Positions 27,596-36,468 of a stretch of DNA of 64,000 bases are shown one piece after another. Made by a program: the position numbers and the translations under genes. The notes under the pieces were generated by a model that was not told where the DNA came from, did not search any database, and saw only the letters and a list, made by a program, of their open reading frames with translations. The stretch is from NCBI GenBank assembly GCA_000955785.1, contig JYOD01000020.1, positions 48,450-112,449 on the forward strand, read 5' to 3'. The number at the start of each line of letters is the position of its first letter. The first letter of the stretch is position 1. This DNA is from Burkholderiaceae bacterium 16. Its GTDB lineage: Bacteria; Pseudomonadota; Gammaproteobacteria; Burkholderiales; Burkholderiaceae.

Positions 27596-27804
27596 TCAAG
27601 CCAGGGTGCCTGCTATCCGGCCGGCCGGCGCGCAAGCGTCGGCCGGGTGGGCGCCGCTATGGAATTCCGGATGCTTGAAGACCTGGCACGGCACCACGGC
27701 GAAGACCGTTGCCGCGCATAGCCGGGTTGCCGAGCCGTCGTGTGGCGCCCCCAATCCCGCCACCGTTCAATCCTATTCAGCCGCTTCACCCTCAGGAGAC
27801 AACC

Positions 27805-29130
27805 GTGGTCCAGCCAATTCCCCAACCGGGCGAACTCGAGCCCATCGAACTCGCCAGCCGCGATGAGCTCCAGGCGCTGCAACTCTCACGGCTCAAATGG
27901 TCGCTCCGTCATGCGTATGACAACGTGCCGCACTACCGCAGCGCCTTCGACGCCGCCGGCGTGCACCCGGACGATCTGCGCCAGTTGTCCGACCTGGCGA
28001 AATTCCCCACCACCTCGAAGAAGGACCTGCGCGACAACTATCCGTTCGGACTGTTTGCCGTCCCCAGGGACGAGGTCGTGCGCGTGCATGCATCTAGCGG
28101 CACTACCGGCAAGCCGACCGTGGTGGGCTACACCGCGAAGGACATCGACACCTGGGCCAACGTAACGGCCCGCTCCATCCGCGCGGCGGGCGGCCGCCGC
28201 GGCGATACGCTGCACAACGCATTCGGCTACGGACTGTTCACCGGCGGCCTGGGCATCCATTACGGCGCGGAGCGCCTCGGCTGCATGGTCGTGCCGATGT
28301 CCGGCGGACAGACCGAGAAGCAGGTCCAGCTGATCCGCGACTTTGAGCCGTCGATCATTCTCGTCACGCCCTCCTACATGCTTAACCTGCTCGACGAGAT
28401 GGCGCGCCAGGGCATGGAGCCGGCGGAGTCATCGCTGAAGATCGGCATCTTCGGCGCCGAGCCGTGGACGCAGGGCATGCGCGCCGAGATCGAAACGCGC
28501 GCGGGCATCCAGGCCATCGATATCTACGGGCTCTCGGAAATCATGGGCCCCGGCGTTGCGTGCGAGTGCATTGAAAGCAAGGATGGACCGGTCATCTGGG
28601 AAGATCACTTCTATCCCGAGATCATCGACCCTGTCTCGGGCGAAGTGCTGCCCGACGGCAGCCAGGGCGAGCTGGTATTTACCTCGCTGTCGAAGGAGGC
28701 CATGCCCATGATCCGCTACCGCACGCGCGACCTGACCACGCTGCTGCCGCCGACATCGCGCTCGATGCGCCGGCTGGCGAAGATCACCGGGCGTTCGGAC
28801 GACATGCTGATCATCCGCGGCGTCAACGTGTTCCCGAGCCAGATCGAGGAGCTGATCCTGGGCATCGGCCGCCTGAGCGGCAACTACCAGTTGTGCATCA
28901 CCCGCGAAGGGCATATGGACTCCCTGTCCGTCTCGGTCGAGGCGCGCGCCGGGGTCTGCGACGCGCTCACCGACAGCGACCGTGCGCAGCTGGGACGTGA
29001 ACTGCAGCACCGGGTAAAGACCATGGTGGGCGTTTCCACGGCGGTGCGCGTGCTGAACGCCGGTGAGATCAAGACTACAGCCACCGGCAAGGCCCAGCGC
29101 GTGCTCGACCTGCGCCACGTCGGCGCCTGA
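27805..29130 (+). CDS. paaK: Phenylacetate-CoA ligase PaaK
   Basis: 441-residue AMP-forming ligase that makes phenylacetyl-CoA, the first step of the pathway. The ATP-binding motif HASSGTTGKPTVVGYT and the adenylation signatures IYGLSEIMGPGVA, YRTRDLT and GRSDDMLIIRGVNVFPSQIE are intact. The start is GTG at 27805, preceded by CAGGAGACAACC; length fits PaaK. Confidence 0.96.
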   Translation: MVQPIPQPGELEPIELASRDELQALQLSRLKWSLRHAYDNVPHYRSAFDAAGVHPDDLRQLSDLAKFPTTSKKDLRDNYPFGLFAVPRDEVVRVHASSGTTGKPTVVGYTAKDIDTWANVTARSIRAAGGRRGDTLHNAFGYGLFTGGLGIHYGAERLGCMVVPMSGGQTEKQVQLIRDFEPSIILVTPSYMLNLLDEMARQGMEPAESSLKIGIFGAEPWTQGMRAEIETRAGIQAIDIYGLSEIMGPGVACECIESKDGPVIWEDHFYPEIIDPVSGEVLPDGSQGELVFTSLSKEAMPMIRYRTRDLTTLLPPTSRSMRRLAKITGRSDDMLIIRGVNVFPSQIEELILGIGRLSGNYQLCITREGHMDSLSVSVEARAGVCDALTDSDRAQLGRELQHRVKTMVGVSTAVRVLNAGEIKTTATGKAQRVLDLRHVGA

Positions 29131-29245
29131 GTCCGGGCAACGGTGCCGCCCGCGCCGGATGAACGGCGGCAGGCGGCCCGGCAAAAAAAAGAAAGCAAAA
29201 AAGCGGAAGACAACGCCGCAAGCAAAATTCAAAACAGGAGACAAG

Positions 29246-30229
29246 ATGATCACCATCCGCAAATTGATGGCAGTTGGCCTCGGCCTGGCTGCCCTGCCCT
29301 GGACCGCGGCAACGGCTGCCGCGGAACCCGCCTTCCCGAGCAAGCCCGTGCGCTGGATCGTGCCCTACCCCGCCGGAGGCGGTTCGGACTTCCTGGCGCG
29401 CTCCATCGGGCAGCCGCTCTCGACCCGCCTGGGCCAGCCGGTCGTGGTGGACAACAAACCCGGCGGCAACACCGCCATCGCCGCGGCGGAAACCGCTCGC
29501 GCGCCGGCGGATGGCTACACAGTGCTGTCGGCGGACAACGGCACCCTGGTGTTCAACCCCGCGCTGTACAAGTCCCTTTCCTACAATCCGCTAAAAGACC
29601 TGGCGCCGGTTACGCTGCTTGGCCGCTTCCCGATGATCCTGGTGGTGGGTCCGGGGATACGTGCAAACAACGTGCAAGAGTTCATTGCCGCGGCGAAGGC
29701 CAAGCCGGGCGGCATCGACTATGCTTCCGCGGGTGCAGGCAGCCCCCATCATCTGGCGATGGAACTGCTCAAGGTGGAAGCTGGCCTGACCATGGTCCAC
29801 GCGCCGTATCGCGGCGCGGCGCCTGCGCTGGCCGACGTTGCCGGCGGGCAGGTCCCGGCCATGATGGTGGATCTTGCCTCGGGCGCCGGTTTCATCAAAG
29901 GCGGCAAGGTCAAGGCACTGGCCGTGGCCAATCCCACCCGCCTGCCGCAGTTGCCCGATGTGCCGACCTTCGCCGAGGCAGGTTACAAGAACGTGGAGGC
30001 CGCCGCGCTCGTCGGAATGGTAGCGCCGTCGGCCACGCCTCCCGAGGTGATCGCCATCCTGAACAAACAGGTCGTGGCTGCCATCAGGGAGCCGGCAGTC
30101 AACAAGCGGCTGGTGGAGTTCGGGGTGGAACCCGTGGGCAGTACGCCGGCGCAGTTTGCCGACCTGCTGCGCAGCGAGACCGCTCGCTGGCACAAGCTCA
30201 TCCGGGATCTGAAGATCAAGCTGGATTAA
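29246..30229 (+). CDS. Bug-family (tripartite tricarboxylate transporter) substrate-binding protein
   Basis: 327 residues. Signal peptide MITIRKLMAVGLGLAALPWTAATAAA, then the typical Bug opening FPSKPVRWIVPYPAGGGSDFLAR. Periplasmic receptor of unknown ligand; no TctAB membrane genes are nearby, as is common for this family. It lies 115 bp after paaK behind an A-rich stretch and may serve uptake of an aromatic or carboxylate related to paa. ATG 29246 follows AGGAGACAAG. Confidence 0.9.
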   Translation: MITIRKLMAVGLGLAALPWTAATAAAEPAFPSKPVRWIVPYPAGGGSDFLARSIGQPLSTRLGQPVVVDNKPGGNTAIAAAETARAPADGYTVLSADNGTLVFNPALYKSLSYNPLKDLAPVTLLGRFPMILVVGPGIRANNVQEFIAAAKAKPGGIDYASAGAGSPHHLAMELLKVEAGLTMVHAPYRGAAPALADVAGGQVPAMMVDLASGAGFIKGGKVKALAVANPTRLPQLPDVPTFAEAGYKNVEAAALVGMVAPSATPPEVIAILNKQVVAAIREPAVNKRLVEFGVEPVGSTPAQFADLLRSETARWHKLIRDLKIKLD

Positions 30230-30242
30230 GGCGGAGACGAGC

Positions 30243-30270
30243 GGTGCCGCCGCCCGCTACCGGCGGCACC
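30243..30270 (+). terminator. Hairpin downstream of the Bug gene
   Basis: Perfect 10-bp stem GGTGCCGCCG / CGGCGGCACC with an 8-nt loop, 13 bp past the Bug stop. No T-run, so the terminator call is tentative. Confidence 0.5.
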
Positions 30271-30411
30271 GTGCCATTGCCCGCCCGTTGCCCGCCTGTA
30301 GCCTGTACCGTTCGATGTTGCGCACAAAAGCTGCGTTGTCGCATAGCATGGTGGCAATGCACTCTCCGAGCTGCACGGATATCGATCTCTTGAGCACAAG
30401 GGGCAACCATC

Positions 30412-30651
30412 ATGGACCAGGGCTTTCACCACTTTTCCGAACTGTTCGCGCAACTGGGATTGCCGGCCAGCGAAGCGGAGATCCGGACCTTCATCGCCAC
30501 GCATTCCCCGTTAGCCGACGACGTGCTGCTCGCGGACGCACCGTTCTGGACGCCCGCCCAGGCGGCGCTGCTGCAGGACGAAATCCTGGAGGACGCCGAT
30601 TGGGCGGAAGTGGTGGACCAGCTGAATGTGGCCCTGCGATCCTCGAAATGA
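30412..30651 (+). CDS. DUF2789 domain-containing protein
   Basis: 79-residue acidic small protein matching DUF2789 (HHFSELFAQLGLPASEAEIRTFI, then LADDVLLADAPFWTPAQAALLQDEI). Function unknown; no membrane segments. Upstream (30271-30411) there is nothing else that I recognise. Confidence 0.75.
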   Translation: MDQGFHHFSELFAQLGLPASEAEIRTFIATHSPLADDVLLADAPFWTPAQAALLQDEILEDADWAEVVDQLNVALRSSK

Positions 30652-30726
30652 CAACATCCCGGCACGCGGGGCGAATCTACCCTGAAGGATGCGTACGGTG
30701 CGTGGCAGTGCGGCGCTCGCGGCCTC

Positions 30727-31038
30727 TCAATGCGCAGGCATGCACCTGAGCACGGAGGCGAAGTGATCCATCGAGATCTCGACCTCGTCCTCCAGCCTGA
30801 CTCCGCCGAATTCCGCAAGCCGCTGGCCGGCTCGCTCGATACTGAAGACCACAGCCTTCCAGGTGCCGTCGGGCACCGAGAGCGTCAGGCGCGTATTGAA
30901 TTCCACCTGGGGATCGATCCGGCTTCGCACTGTCACAAGGTCGCCCGCCTGCGGGCGGATGGCGCCAACCGCAACCACGTCGCCGACGACCGGTTGCCCT
31001 GCCGGGTATGGTGCGCTCGCCATGTCTTCGTGATTCAT
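30727..31038 (-). CDS. Hypothetical protein
   Basis: 103 residues with no family that I recognise. It starts MNHEDMASAPYPAGQPVVGDV behind a strong AAGGAGGGG ribosome-binding site about 8 bp upstream of ATG 31038. The middle looks beta-rich (RSRIDPQVEFNTRLTLSVPDGTWKAVVFSIER). The plus-strand reading across the same DNA looks like a shadow. Convergent with the DUF2789 gene. Confidence 0.55.
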   Translation of the reverse strand: MNHEDMASAPYPAGQPVVGDVVAVGAIRPQAGDLVTVRSRIDPQVEFNTRLTLSVPDGTWKAVVFSIERAGQRLAEFGGVRLEDEVEISMDHFASVLRCMPAH

Positions 31039-31153
31039 GGTCCCAGCCCCTCCTTTGCGTTAATCCTACAAAATGGCCGCCGCTTTTTCAAAGCGGGGAA
31101 CCGTGCGGAAGCACCCGATGGCGAGTGCCGCCGGCGCCACGCGCGGCGGGCAT

Positions 31154-31960
31154 TCACCGCGGCTGCAGCTTCCGGTATGCATTGAAATGCCGGATCGCAC
31201 GCATATCGTCCCCCAAGGTTTCATACAGCCGCGCTGCATTGAAGTGGGCATCCGCGAACTCCGGGGCGAGTTCGATGCAGTGCCCATAGCTGGCCAGCGC
31301 CTCTGCCTGCAGCCCATCGTCTTCCAGCGCGACGGCCAGGTTGAAGTGCATCAGCGGTTCGTCCGGCAGATGCGCAAGCCCGCAGCGGTAGAGCGCGATC
31401 GCCTCTCCGAAGTGGCCGGCGGCGCAGAGCATGCACCCCAGGTTGAGATAGGGTTCGAGATAGCTCCCATCGGCTGAGAGCGCACGGCGATATGCCTGCT
31501 CCGCTTCGCCAGGCGCCTCGGCTTCCAGCTTGCAACCGGTCTGGAACCAGATGCTCGCTTCGGCGGAAGGGGCTTGATGCAGGGAATGGACGGCGGCAGC
31601 GCCAGCCTCATCCGGCTCGAAATCCATCAGCAGCTGGCCCGATTCCGCCTGCCACTGCCTGACGGTGTCGCGGGTCGCCACCTCGTTGCCGATCGCGCGA
31701 ATCCGCACGCCGGTCAGCGGCGCTTCCTGCCCTCTGGACGCCTTCAGTTTCGAGAGCGCCCGCGAGATGCGGCGGCTCGGGATCTGCGCCTCGCGCAATG
31801 AGTTCGCGGTCCGCAGCATCACCATGTCCTGGAAGGTGAAGAGGTATTCGCGGCGCGCGCCGCGGCTTGGCGTGACCACGCCATCCGCGATCAGCCTGGC
31901 GGCAACCGAGCGCGGGATGCCGAGCATGGCCTGGACCTCGCGCAACGTATATAGCGTCAT
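31154..31960 (-). CDS. MerR-type HTH regulator with TPR domain, next to ku
   Basis: 268 residues. An N-terminal MerR-like winged helix (MTLYTLREVQAMLGIPRSVAARLI) is followed by a linker and about three tetratricopeptide-like repeats (EPYLNLGCMLCAAGHFGEAI, LMHFNLAVALEDDGLQAEAL, ADAHFNAARLYETLGDDMRAI). ATG 31960 lies 7 bp after the ku stop, so it is very likely co-transcribed with ku. It may regulate ku or other genes through protein contacts made by the TPRs. Confidence 0.75.
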   Translation of the reverse strand: MTLYTLREVQAMLGIPRSVAARLIADGVVTPSRGARREYLFTFQDMVMLRTANSLREAQIPSRRISRALSKLKASRGQEAPLTGVRIRAIGNEVATRDTVRQWQAESGQLLMDFEPDEAGAAAVHSLHQAPSAEASIWFQTGCKLEAEAPGEAEQAYRRALSADGSYLEPYLNLGCMLCAAGHFGEAIALYRCGLAHLPDEPLMHFNLAVALEDDGLQAEALASYGHCIELAPEFADAHFNAARLYETLGDDMRAIRHFNAYRKLQPR

Positions 31961-31967
31961 CTGCCGG

Positions 31968-32861
31968 TCACTTCTTGCCTGCCGCGCGGCGCGCGGGTGC
32001 CGGCGCGGGCGCGGTGGCGCGGCGCGCGGCCTTGCGTGCCTTCGGCGCATCCGGCGCCGCGGCCGTTTTCCCGGCTGCGCGTTTGCGCTGCTGCACACTG
32101 GCGCGCAATGCTTCCATCAGGTCGATGACTTCCGCGCCCTGCGTGGCTTCGCGTTGTTCCGTCACGGTGATCTTCTTGCCGGCGATCTTCTTGTCGATTG
32201 CCGCGAGGACCCGCGCCTTTTCTTCGTCGGCGTAGGCGGCGGGATCGTAGCTGCCCACCGAATTCTGCTCGATCAGTTGCTGCGCCAGCGCCAGCTCCGC
32301 GGGCTGTACATCCGCCTTTTCCACATGCAGGTCGGCCATGGGGCGCACTTCGTCGGCATAGAGCAACTGTTGCAGGATCAGGCCATCGTCGCCGGGCCGC
32401 ACCTGGACCATGTACTGCTTGCCTTTCCACACCCATCGGGCCAGCGCGCAGGTGCCGGTCCGGCGCATCGCTTCGGTCAGCAAGGCATACGGCTTCGCTC
32501 CGCGCTTGTCCGGGCCGAGGTAATAGGCATTGTCGAAGTAGATTGGATCGATCGCGCCGGCCGGCACGAACGCCACGATGTCGATCGTATGGCGGGCCTC
32601 CGCCTCCAGCGCATCCAGCTCTTCCGGCTCGAAGACCACATAGTGATCCTTCTCGAACTCGTACCCCTTCACCATCTCGGAGCGCTCCACCACCACATCT
32701 TCGCGCAGGCAGATGTACTGCTGTTTCAGGCGCGATCCGCACCCTTTGTGCAGCAGGTTGAAGCTCACCCCGGATTGGCTTTCCGTCGCGGTGTACACCT
32801 TGACCGGAATCGAGACCAGCCCGAAGCTGAGGGAAAGGGAAGCGATGGAACGAGCAGCCAT
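31968..32861 (-). CDS. ku: Ku protein, non-homologous end joining
   Basis: 297 residues of bacterial Ku, the dimeric DNA-end-binding ring that recruits LigD. The Ku core is clear: SIASLSLSFGLVSIPVKVYTATE at the N-terminus, then LKQQYICLREDVVV and the EFEKDHYVVFEPEELDAL block. The Lys/Arg/Ala-rich C-terminal tail (AAGKTAAAPDAPKARKAARRATAP) is typical of DNA-binding Ku tails. No ligD gene is visible in the window. Confidence 0.92.
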   Translation of the reverse strand: MAARSIASLSLSFGLVSIPVKVYTATESQSGVSFNLLHKGCGSRLKQQYICLREDVVVERSEMVKGYEFEKDHYVVFEPEELDALEAEARHTIDIVAFVPAGAIDPIYFDNAYYLGPDKRGAKPYALLTEAMRRTGTCALARWVWKGKQYMVQVRPGDDGLILQQLLYADEVRPMADLHVEKADVQPAELALAQQLIEQNSVGSYDPAAYADEEKARVLAAIDKKIAGKKITVTEQREATQGAEVIDLMEALRASVQQRKRAAGKTAAAPDAPKARKAARRATAPAPAPARRAAGKK

Positions 32862-33233
32862 GATGGATCACCCTGCGAGGACGGGAGCGGGATCTTTCGG
32901 ATATAGCTTAGACCGTGCCCGGCAAAGGGTTGAATGCACGGACGCCCGCTGAGGCAGAGTCGCCACTTTTTGGGCCTGGACGCGATTTTTTGACGTGCAA
33001 GCTCAGCGGACCGGATGTGTAAATTCTGCGATGGACCTAGTCCGGCATGGCGCGGCGGCAGCCCCACGGAATCGCGCTTGCCTAGGCAGCCAATGCCGAC
33101 CTAAGCTCCATGCAGGGGATACTAAGCGCGGGTTGGCGCACAAACCATCGCGAAGTATCCTTTCATATCGATGTCAGAGTGATGCCAGAGCTATGCCGCG
33201 TGGAACACCTGCGGCCTTTGGCCAGCCCGCGCC

Positions 33234-33950
33234 ATGAAGCCCATCGCCTATCCGTATCAACTGGTACAGGAGCGGGGAACGCTGAAATGTTTCCTGCTGG
33301 CTCTGTTCATGCATCTGCTGCTGGGCATCTTGCTCTACTACGGCGTGCACTGGCAAAGCCGCACGCCGGCGGGCGTGGAAGCCGAATTGTGGGACAGTGT
33401 TCCCGACATTGCGCAGCCCCAGCCGGTGGTCCAGCCGAACCCCGAACCCGTGGTCAAGCCGGAGCCGGAGGAAAACGCCGATATCGCGCTGCAGGCGCAG
33501 AAGCGCCGCCAGGCCGCGGCGGCGGCGGAAGCCAGACAGGCCGAGCAGCGCGAGCGTCAGGCGGCGCTCAAGCAACAGCGCCAGAGCGAACTGGCACGCC
33601 TGCAAGCCATGGCCAACAGCGCCCCCACCACCGGTGGCGTGGGCAACCGTGCGGGCACCGGCGCCGGCGCGGGCGGCGCTGCGTCGCCCGGCTACGCGGA
33701 CCGCGTGCGGCGCCGCGTCAAGCCGAACATCATCTTCACCGAAGAGGTGGCCGGCAACCCGGCCGCGGTGGTTACGGTGCAACTGGCGCCGGACGGCTCG
33801 TTGCTGTCGGCCCGCCTGACCAAGTCCAGCGGCAACGCCGGCTGGGACAACGCGGTGCTGCGCGCGGTGGAGCGATCCGATCCGCTGCCGCGCGACGAGA
33901 ACGGCCTGGCGCCCGCCAAGGTCATCATCACCTTTATGCCGAGGGAATAG
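33234..33950 (+). CDS. TolA/TonB-like energy transducer
   Basis: 238 residues. One N-terminal membrane anchor (CFLLALFMHLLLGILLYYGV), a Pro/Glu-rich and then Gln/Ala/Arg coiled region (KRRQAAAAAEARQAEQRERQ), a Gly-rich hinge, and a C-terminal TonB/TolA domain (VKPNIIFTEEVAGNPAAVVTVQLAPDGSLLSARLTKSSGN). It could couple the inner-membrane proton motive force to the outer membrane, but no ExbB/TolQ or Pal gene is adjacent. The 372-bp gap upstream (32862-33233), shared with ku, contains no further gene that I can see. Confidence 0.8.
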   Translation: MKPIAYPYQLVQERGTLKCFLLALFMHLLLGILLYYGVHWQSRTPAGVEAELWDSVPDIAQPQPVVQPNPEPVVKPEPEENADIALQAQKRRQAAAAAEARQAEQRERQAALKQQRQSELARLQAMANSAPTTGGVGNRAGTGAGAGGAASPGYADRVRRRVKPNIIFTEEVAGNPAAVVTVQLAPDGSLLSARLTKSSGNAGWDNAVLRAVERSDPLPRDENGLAPAKVIITFMPRE

Positions 33951-33979
33951 GCAGGCAGCCAGACTACAAGGCCCAACGA

Positions 33980-34017
33980 AAAACCCCCTCCGGATCGCAG
34001 GATCCGGAGGGGGTTTT
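33980..34017. terminator. Bidirectional terminator between the TolA-like gene and metQ
   Basis: Perfect 17-bp stem AAAACCCCCTCCGGATC / GATCCGGAGGGGGTTTT with a 4-nt GCAG loop, placed between two convergent genes. It closely resembles the tRNA-Met terminator at 11665. Confidence 0.9.
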
Positions 34018-34068
34018 GTCCTGGCAAGCCAGCGCGGGACTAAGGAAGCCCCCACATCGCCCGCGCAC

Positions 34069-34881
34069 TCAGAACGAAGGCACCATCGCGCCCTTGAACT
34101 CGTTCTTCATGAACTGCTTCACCTCTTCCGACTGGTAGGCAGCCACCAGCTTCTTCACCCACGGCTTGTCCTTGTCCTGGGTGCGCACCGCGATGATGTT
34201 CGCGTACGGGCTGTGGATGTCTTCCAGCGCGATGGCGTTGCGGGTCGGCTGCAGGCCGGCGGCCAGCGCGTAGTTGGTGTTGATCACGGCCGCCGCCACA
34301 TCGGGCAGCGCACGCGCCAGTTGCGCCGCGTCGAGTTCGACGATCTTCAGCTTCTTCGGGTTGTCGCTGACGTCCAGCGGCGTCGCGTTGACGCCATTGG
34401 TGCCCGCCCCGCTCTTGAGCTTGATCACGCCTTGCGCGGCCAGCAGAAGCAGCGCGCGGTTCTCGTTGGAGGGATCGTTGGGAACGGCCACCCTGGCGCC
34501 TTGCGGCAGGTCCTTGGGCGACTTCAGCTTTTGCGAGTAGATGCCCAGCGGCGAGATGTACGTGTAGCCCACGCTGACCATCTTGTAGCCACGCTGCTTG
34601 ACCTGGCTGTCGAGATAGGGCTGGTGCTGGAAGCTGTTGGCGTCGAGGTCGCCGGCGTCGAGCGCGGCGTTGGGCTGCACGTAGTCGTTGAACTCCACGA
34701 CCTTGATATTCAGCCCTTCGCGCTTGGCGACTTTCTGGACCACTTGCCAGACCTGCGCGTCCGGACCGCTGACCGTGCCGACGCGCAAGGTCTGTTCCTG
34801 CGCCGGCGCGGCGCCCGAGGCCACGATGCCAAGCGTGGCGATCGCGATGGACAGGGTTTTCTGGATCGAGGGATAAAACAT
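34069..34881 (-). CDS. metQ: Methionine ABC transporter substrate-binding protein (MetQ/NlpA family)
   Basis: 270 residues. N-terminal signal peptide MFYPSIQKTLSIAIATLGIVASGAAPA, then the NlpA/MetQ core (QTLRVGTVSGPDAQVWQVVQKVAKREG; NSFQHQPYLDSQVKQRGYKM; YTYISPLGIYSQKLKS). No lipobox Cys is evident, so it may be a soluble periplasmic receptor. metN and metI are not adjacent, so this copy is orphan. ATG 34881 is the start that leaves a standard signal peptide. Confidence 0.85.
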   Translation of the reverse strand: MFYPSIQKTLSIAIATLGIVASGAAPAQEQTLRVGTVSGPDAQVWQVVQKVAKREGLNIKVVEFNDYVQPNAALDAGDLDANSFQHQPYLDSQVKQRGYKMVSVGYTYISPLGIYSQKLKSPKDLPQGARVAVPNDPSNENRALLLLAAQGVIKLKSGAGTNGVNATPLDVSDNPKKLKIVELDAAQLARALPDVAAAVINTNYALAAGLQPTRNAIALEDIHSPYANIIAVRTQDKDKPWVKKLVAAYQSEEVKQFMKNEFKGAMVPSF

Positions 34882-35013
34882 GGTGCTGCTATTCCTTTGT
34901 GCTCTTTGTACGCTTTGTACTGGTTCGGCTGATCCGGCGGGTTCGGCCCGCTTGCCCAATTCGGGCAAGCAAGATGCCGGGCATGAGAGTGTAGACGGAC
35001 GCACGCCGCGCGC

Positions 35014-36468
35014 TCAATCCCCGCCCATCGCCTGCGTCTTCACTTTCGGCGCATCCTGCCAGCCGCCGCCAAGCGCGAGGAACAGGTTGATCTGATCCAG
35101 CGCGACCTGGCTTTCCGACGCGGCCAGCGAGGCTTCGGTGCTGGCCAGCGTACGGTCCGCATCGAGGCTGGACAGGTACGGCGAGCGGCCGGCCTGGTAG
35201 AGCTGGCGGTTTTGCCGCGCCACCTCGTTGGCCTTGTCGCGGGCATCGCGCAGGGCCGCGGTGCGCTCCAGCTCACGCGTATAGCTGCTCAGCGCGGACT
35301 GCGTTTCGCGCAGTGCCTTGAGCACCACGCCGTCGAAGCGCGCGAGCGCCGCCTCGGCGCCGGCTTCGGTGCCATGGATGCGCGCGCGGGTGCCGCTGGT
35401 AGGGATGTTCCAGGTGATCAGCGGTCCGAAGCCCCAATGCGCCGTCGGCGCCTGGCCAAGATGGTCCAGGATGCCGGTAAAGCCGGCGGAAGCGCCGATA
35501 CGGATGGACGGATAGAGATCCGCCGTGGCGACGCCGATCTTTGCCGTGGCCGATGCGAGTTCGCGCTCGGCCTGGCGCACGTCGGGCCGGCGCTTGAGCA
35601 GCGCGGCGCCGTCGCCCACGGGCAAGGCCTGGCTCAGTCTGGGTTCTTCATGGCAGGCGTAATCCGTCAGCGACGCCGCGGTGGGCGGCTTGCCCAGCAT
35701 CACCGCCAGGCGGTACGCCGCGCCTTCCTGCTCGGCCTTGAAGCGTGGCAATGCAGCGCGCAGCGTGTCGGCCTGGGCCTGGGAGCGCAACAGGTCGACC
35801 GGCTGGCCGCGCCCCGCGTCGACCATCTTGCGCGCCAGCTCGACGCCGCGGCGCTGCAACTCGAGCTGGTGTTCGGCGACTTCCAGTTCATGCGTGGCGG
35901 CGCAGCCCTGCACATAGGCCCGCACCGTCTCCGCGGCCACGCCCACGCGCGCCTGGTCGAGCGCGGCCTGGCTGGCCTGCGCGCCGGCCAGCGCCGCTTC
36001 GTCCGCGCGTGCGAGCTTGCCGAAGAAGTCGATCAGGTAGGAGACGTTAAGGCCGACGTCGCCAAAGTTCATCACCGGGATCTTCTCTTCCTTGAGCAGC
36101 GGCTCTCCGGCGATCTGCCCACGCTGCGCACCGGCCAGGAAACGGGCCTCGGGCAGGTTCTCCGCCTCCACCTCGTGATAGACCGCGATGGCGCGCTTGA
36201 GATTGGCGGCGGCGACGCGCAGATCCGTATTGGCGGTCAGCGCTTCCTGCACCAGCTTGTCGAGCTTGGGGTCGTCGTACAGGCGCCACCAGCCGTCGGG
36301 CACGGCGCCGATCGACACGGCCGGGTTGTCCGTGCCGAGCAAGGGGCCATTGGCGGCGGGTGCGTTCACGGTCGCATTTTCCGGCACGTGGTAATCGGGG
36401 CCGACGGTGGTGCAGGCGAACAGCAGCGGCACCAGGGCCGGCAGCAAGGCTAGGCGCAAGGCGTTCAC
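35014..36468 (-). CDS. NodT-type RND outer-membrane efflux lipoprotein
   Basis: 484 residues. Lipobox LLFAC near residue 19 marks an outer-membrane lipoprotein; the body is the two-fold OEP/TolC repeat (NLKRAIAVYHEVEAENLPEARFLAGAQRG, and ELASATAKIGVATADLYPSIRIGASAGFTGIL). It forms the exit channel for the HlyD/FUSC system encoded upstream on the same strand and overlaps the HlyD gene by 4 bp. Confidence 0.9.
   Translation of the reverse strand: MNALRLALLPALVPLLFACTTVGPDYHVPENATVNAPAANGPLLGTDNPAVSIGAVPDGWWRLYDDPKLDKLVQEALTANTDLRVAAANLKRAIAVYHEVEAENLPEARFLAGAQRGQIAGEPLLKEEKIPVMNFGDVGLNVSYLIDFFGKLARADEAALAGAQASQAALDQARVGVAAETVRAYVQGCAATHELEVAEHQLELQRRGVELARKMVDAGRGQPVDLLRSQAQADTLRAALPRFKAEQEGAAYRLAVMLGKPPTAASLTDYACHEEPRLSQALPVGDGAALLKRRPDVRQAERELASATAKIGVATADLYPSIRIGASAGFTGILDHLGQAPTAHWGFGPLITWNIPTSGTRARIHGTEAGAEAALARFDGVVLKALRETQSALSSYTRELERTAALRDARDKANEVARQNRQLYQAGRSPYLSSLDADRTLASTEASLAASESQVALDQINLFLALGGGWQDAPKVKTQAMGGD

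Noticed and set aside
30730..31185. Plus-strand open frame opposite the small hypothetical gene
   Set aside because: The minus-strand reading has a strong ribosome-binding site and more natural composition; the plus frame has neither.
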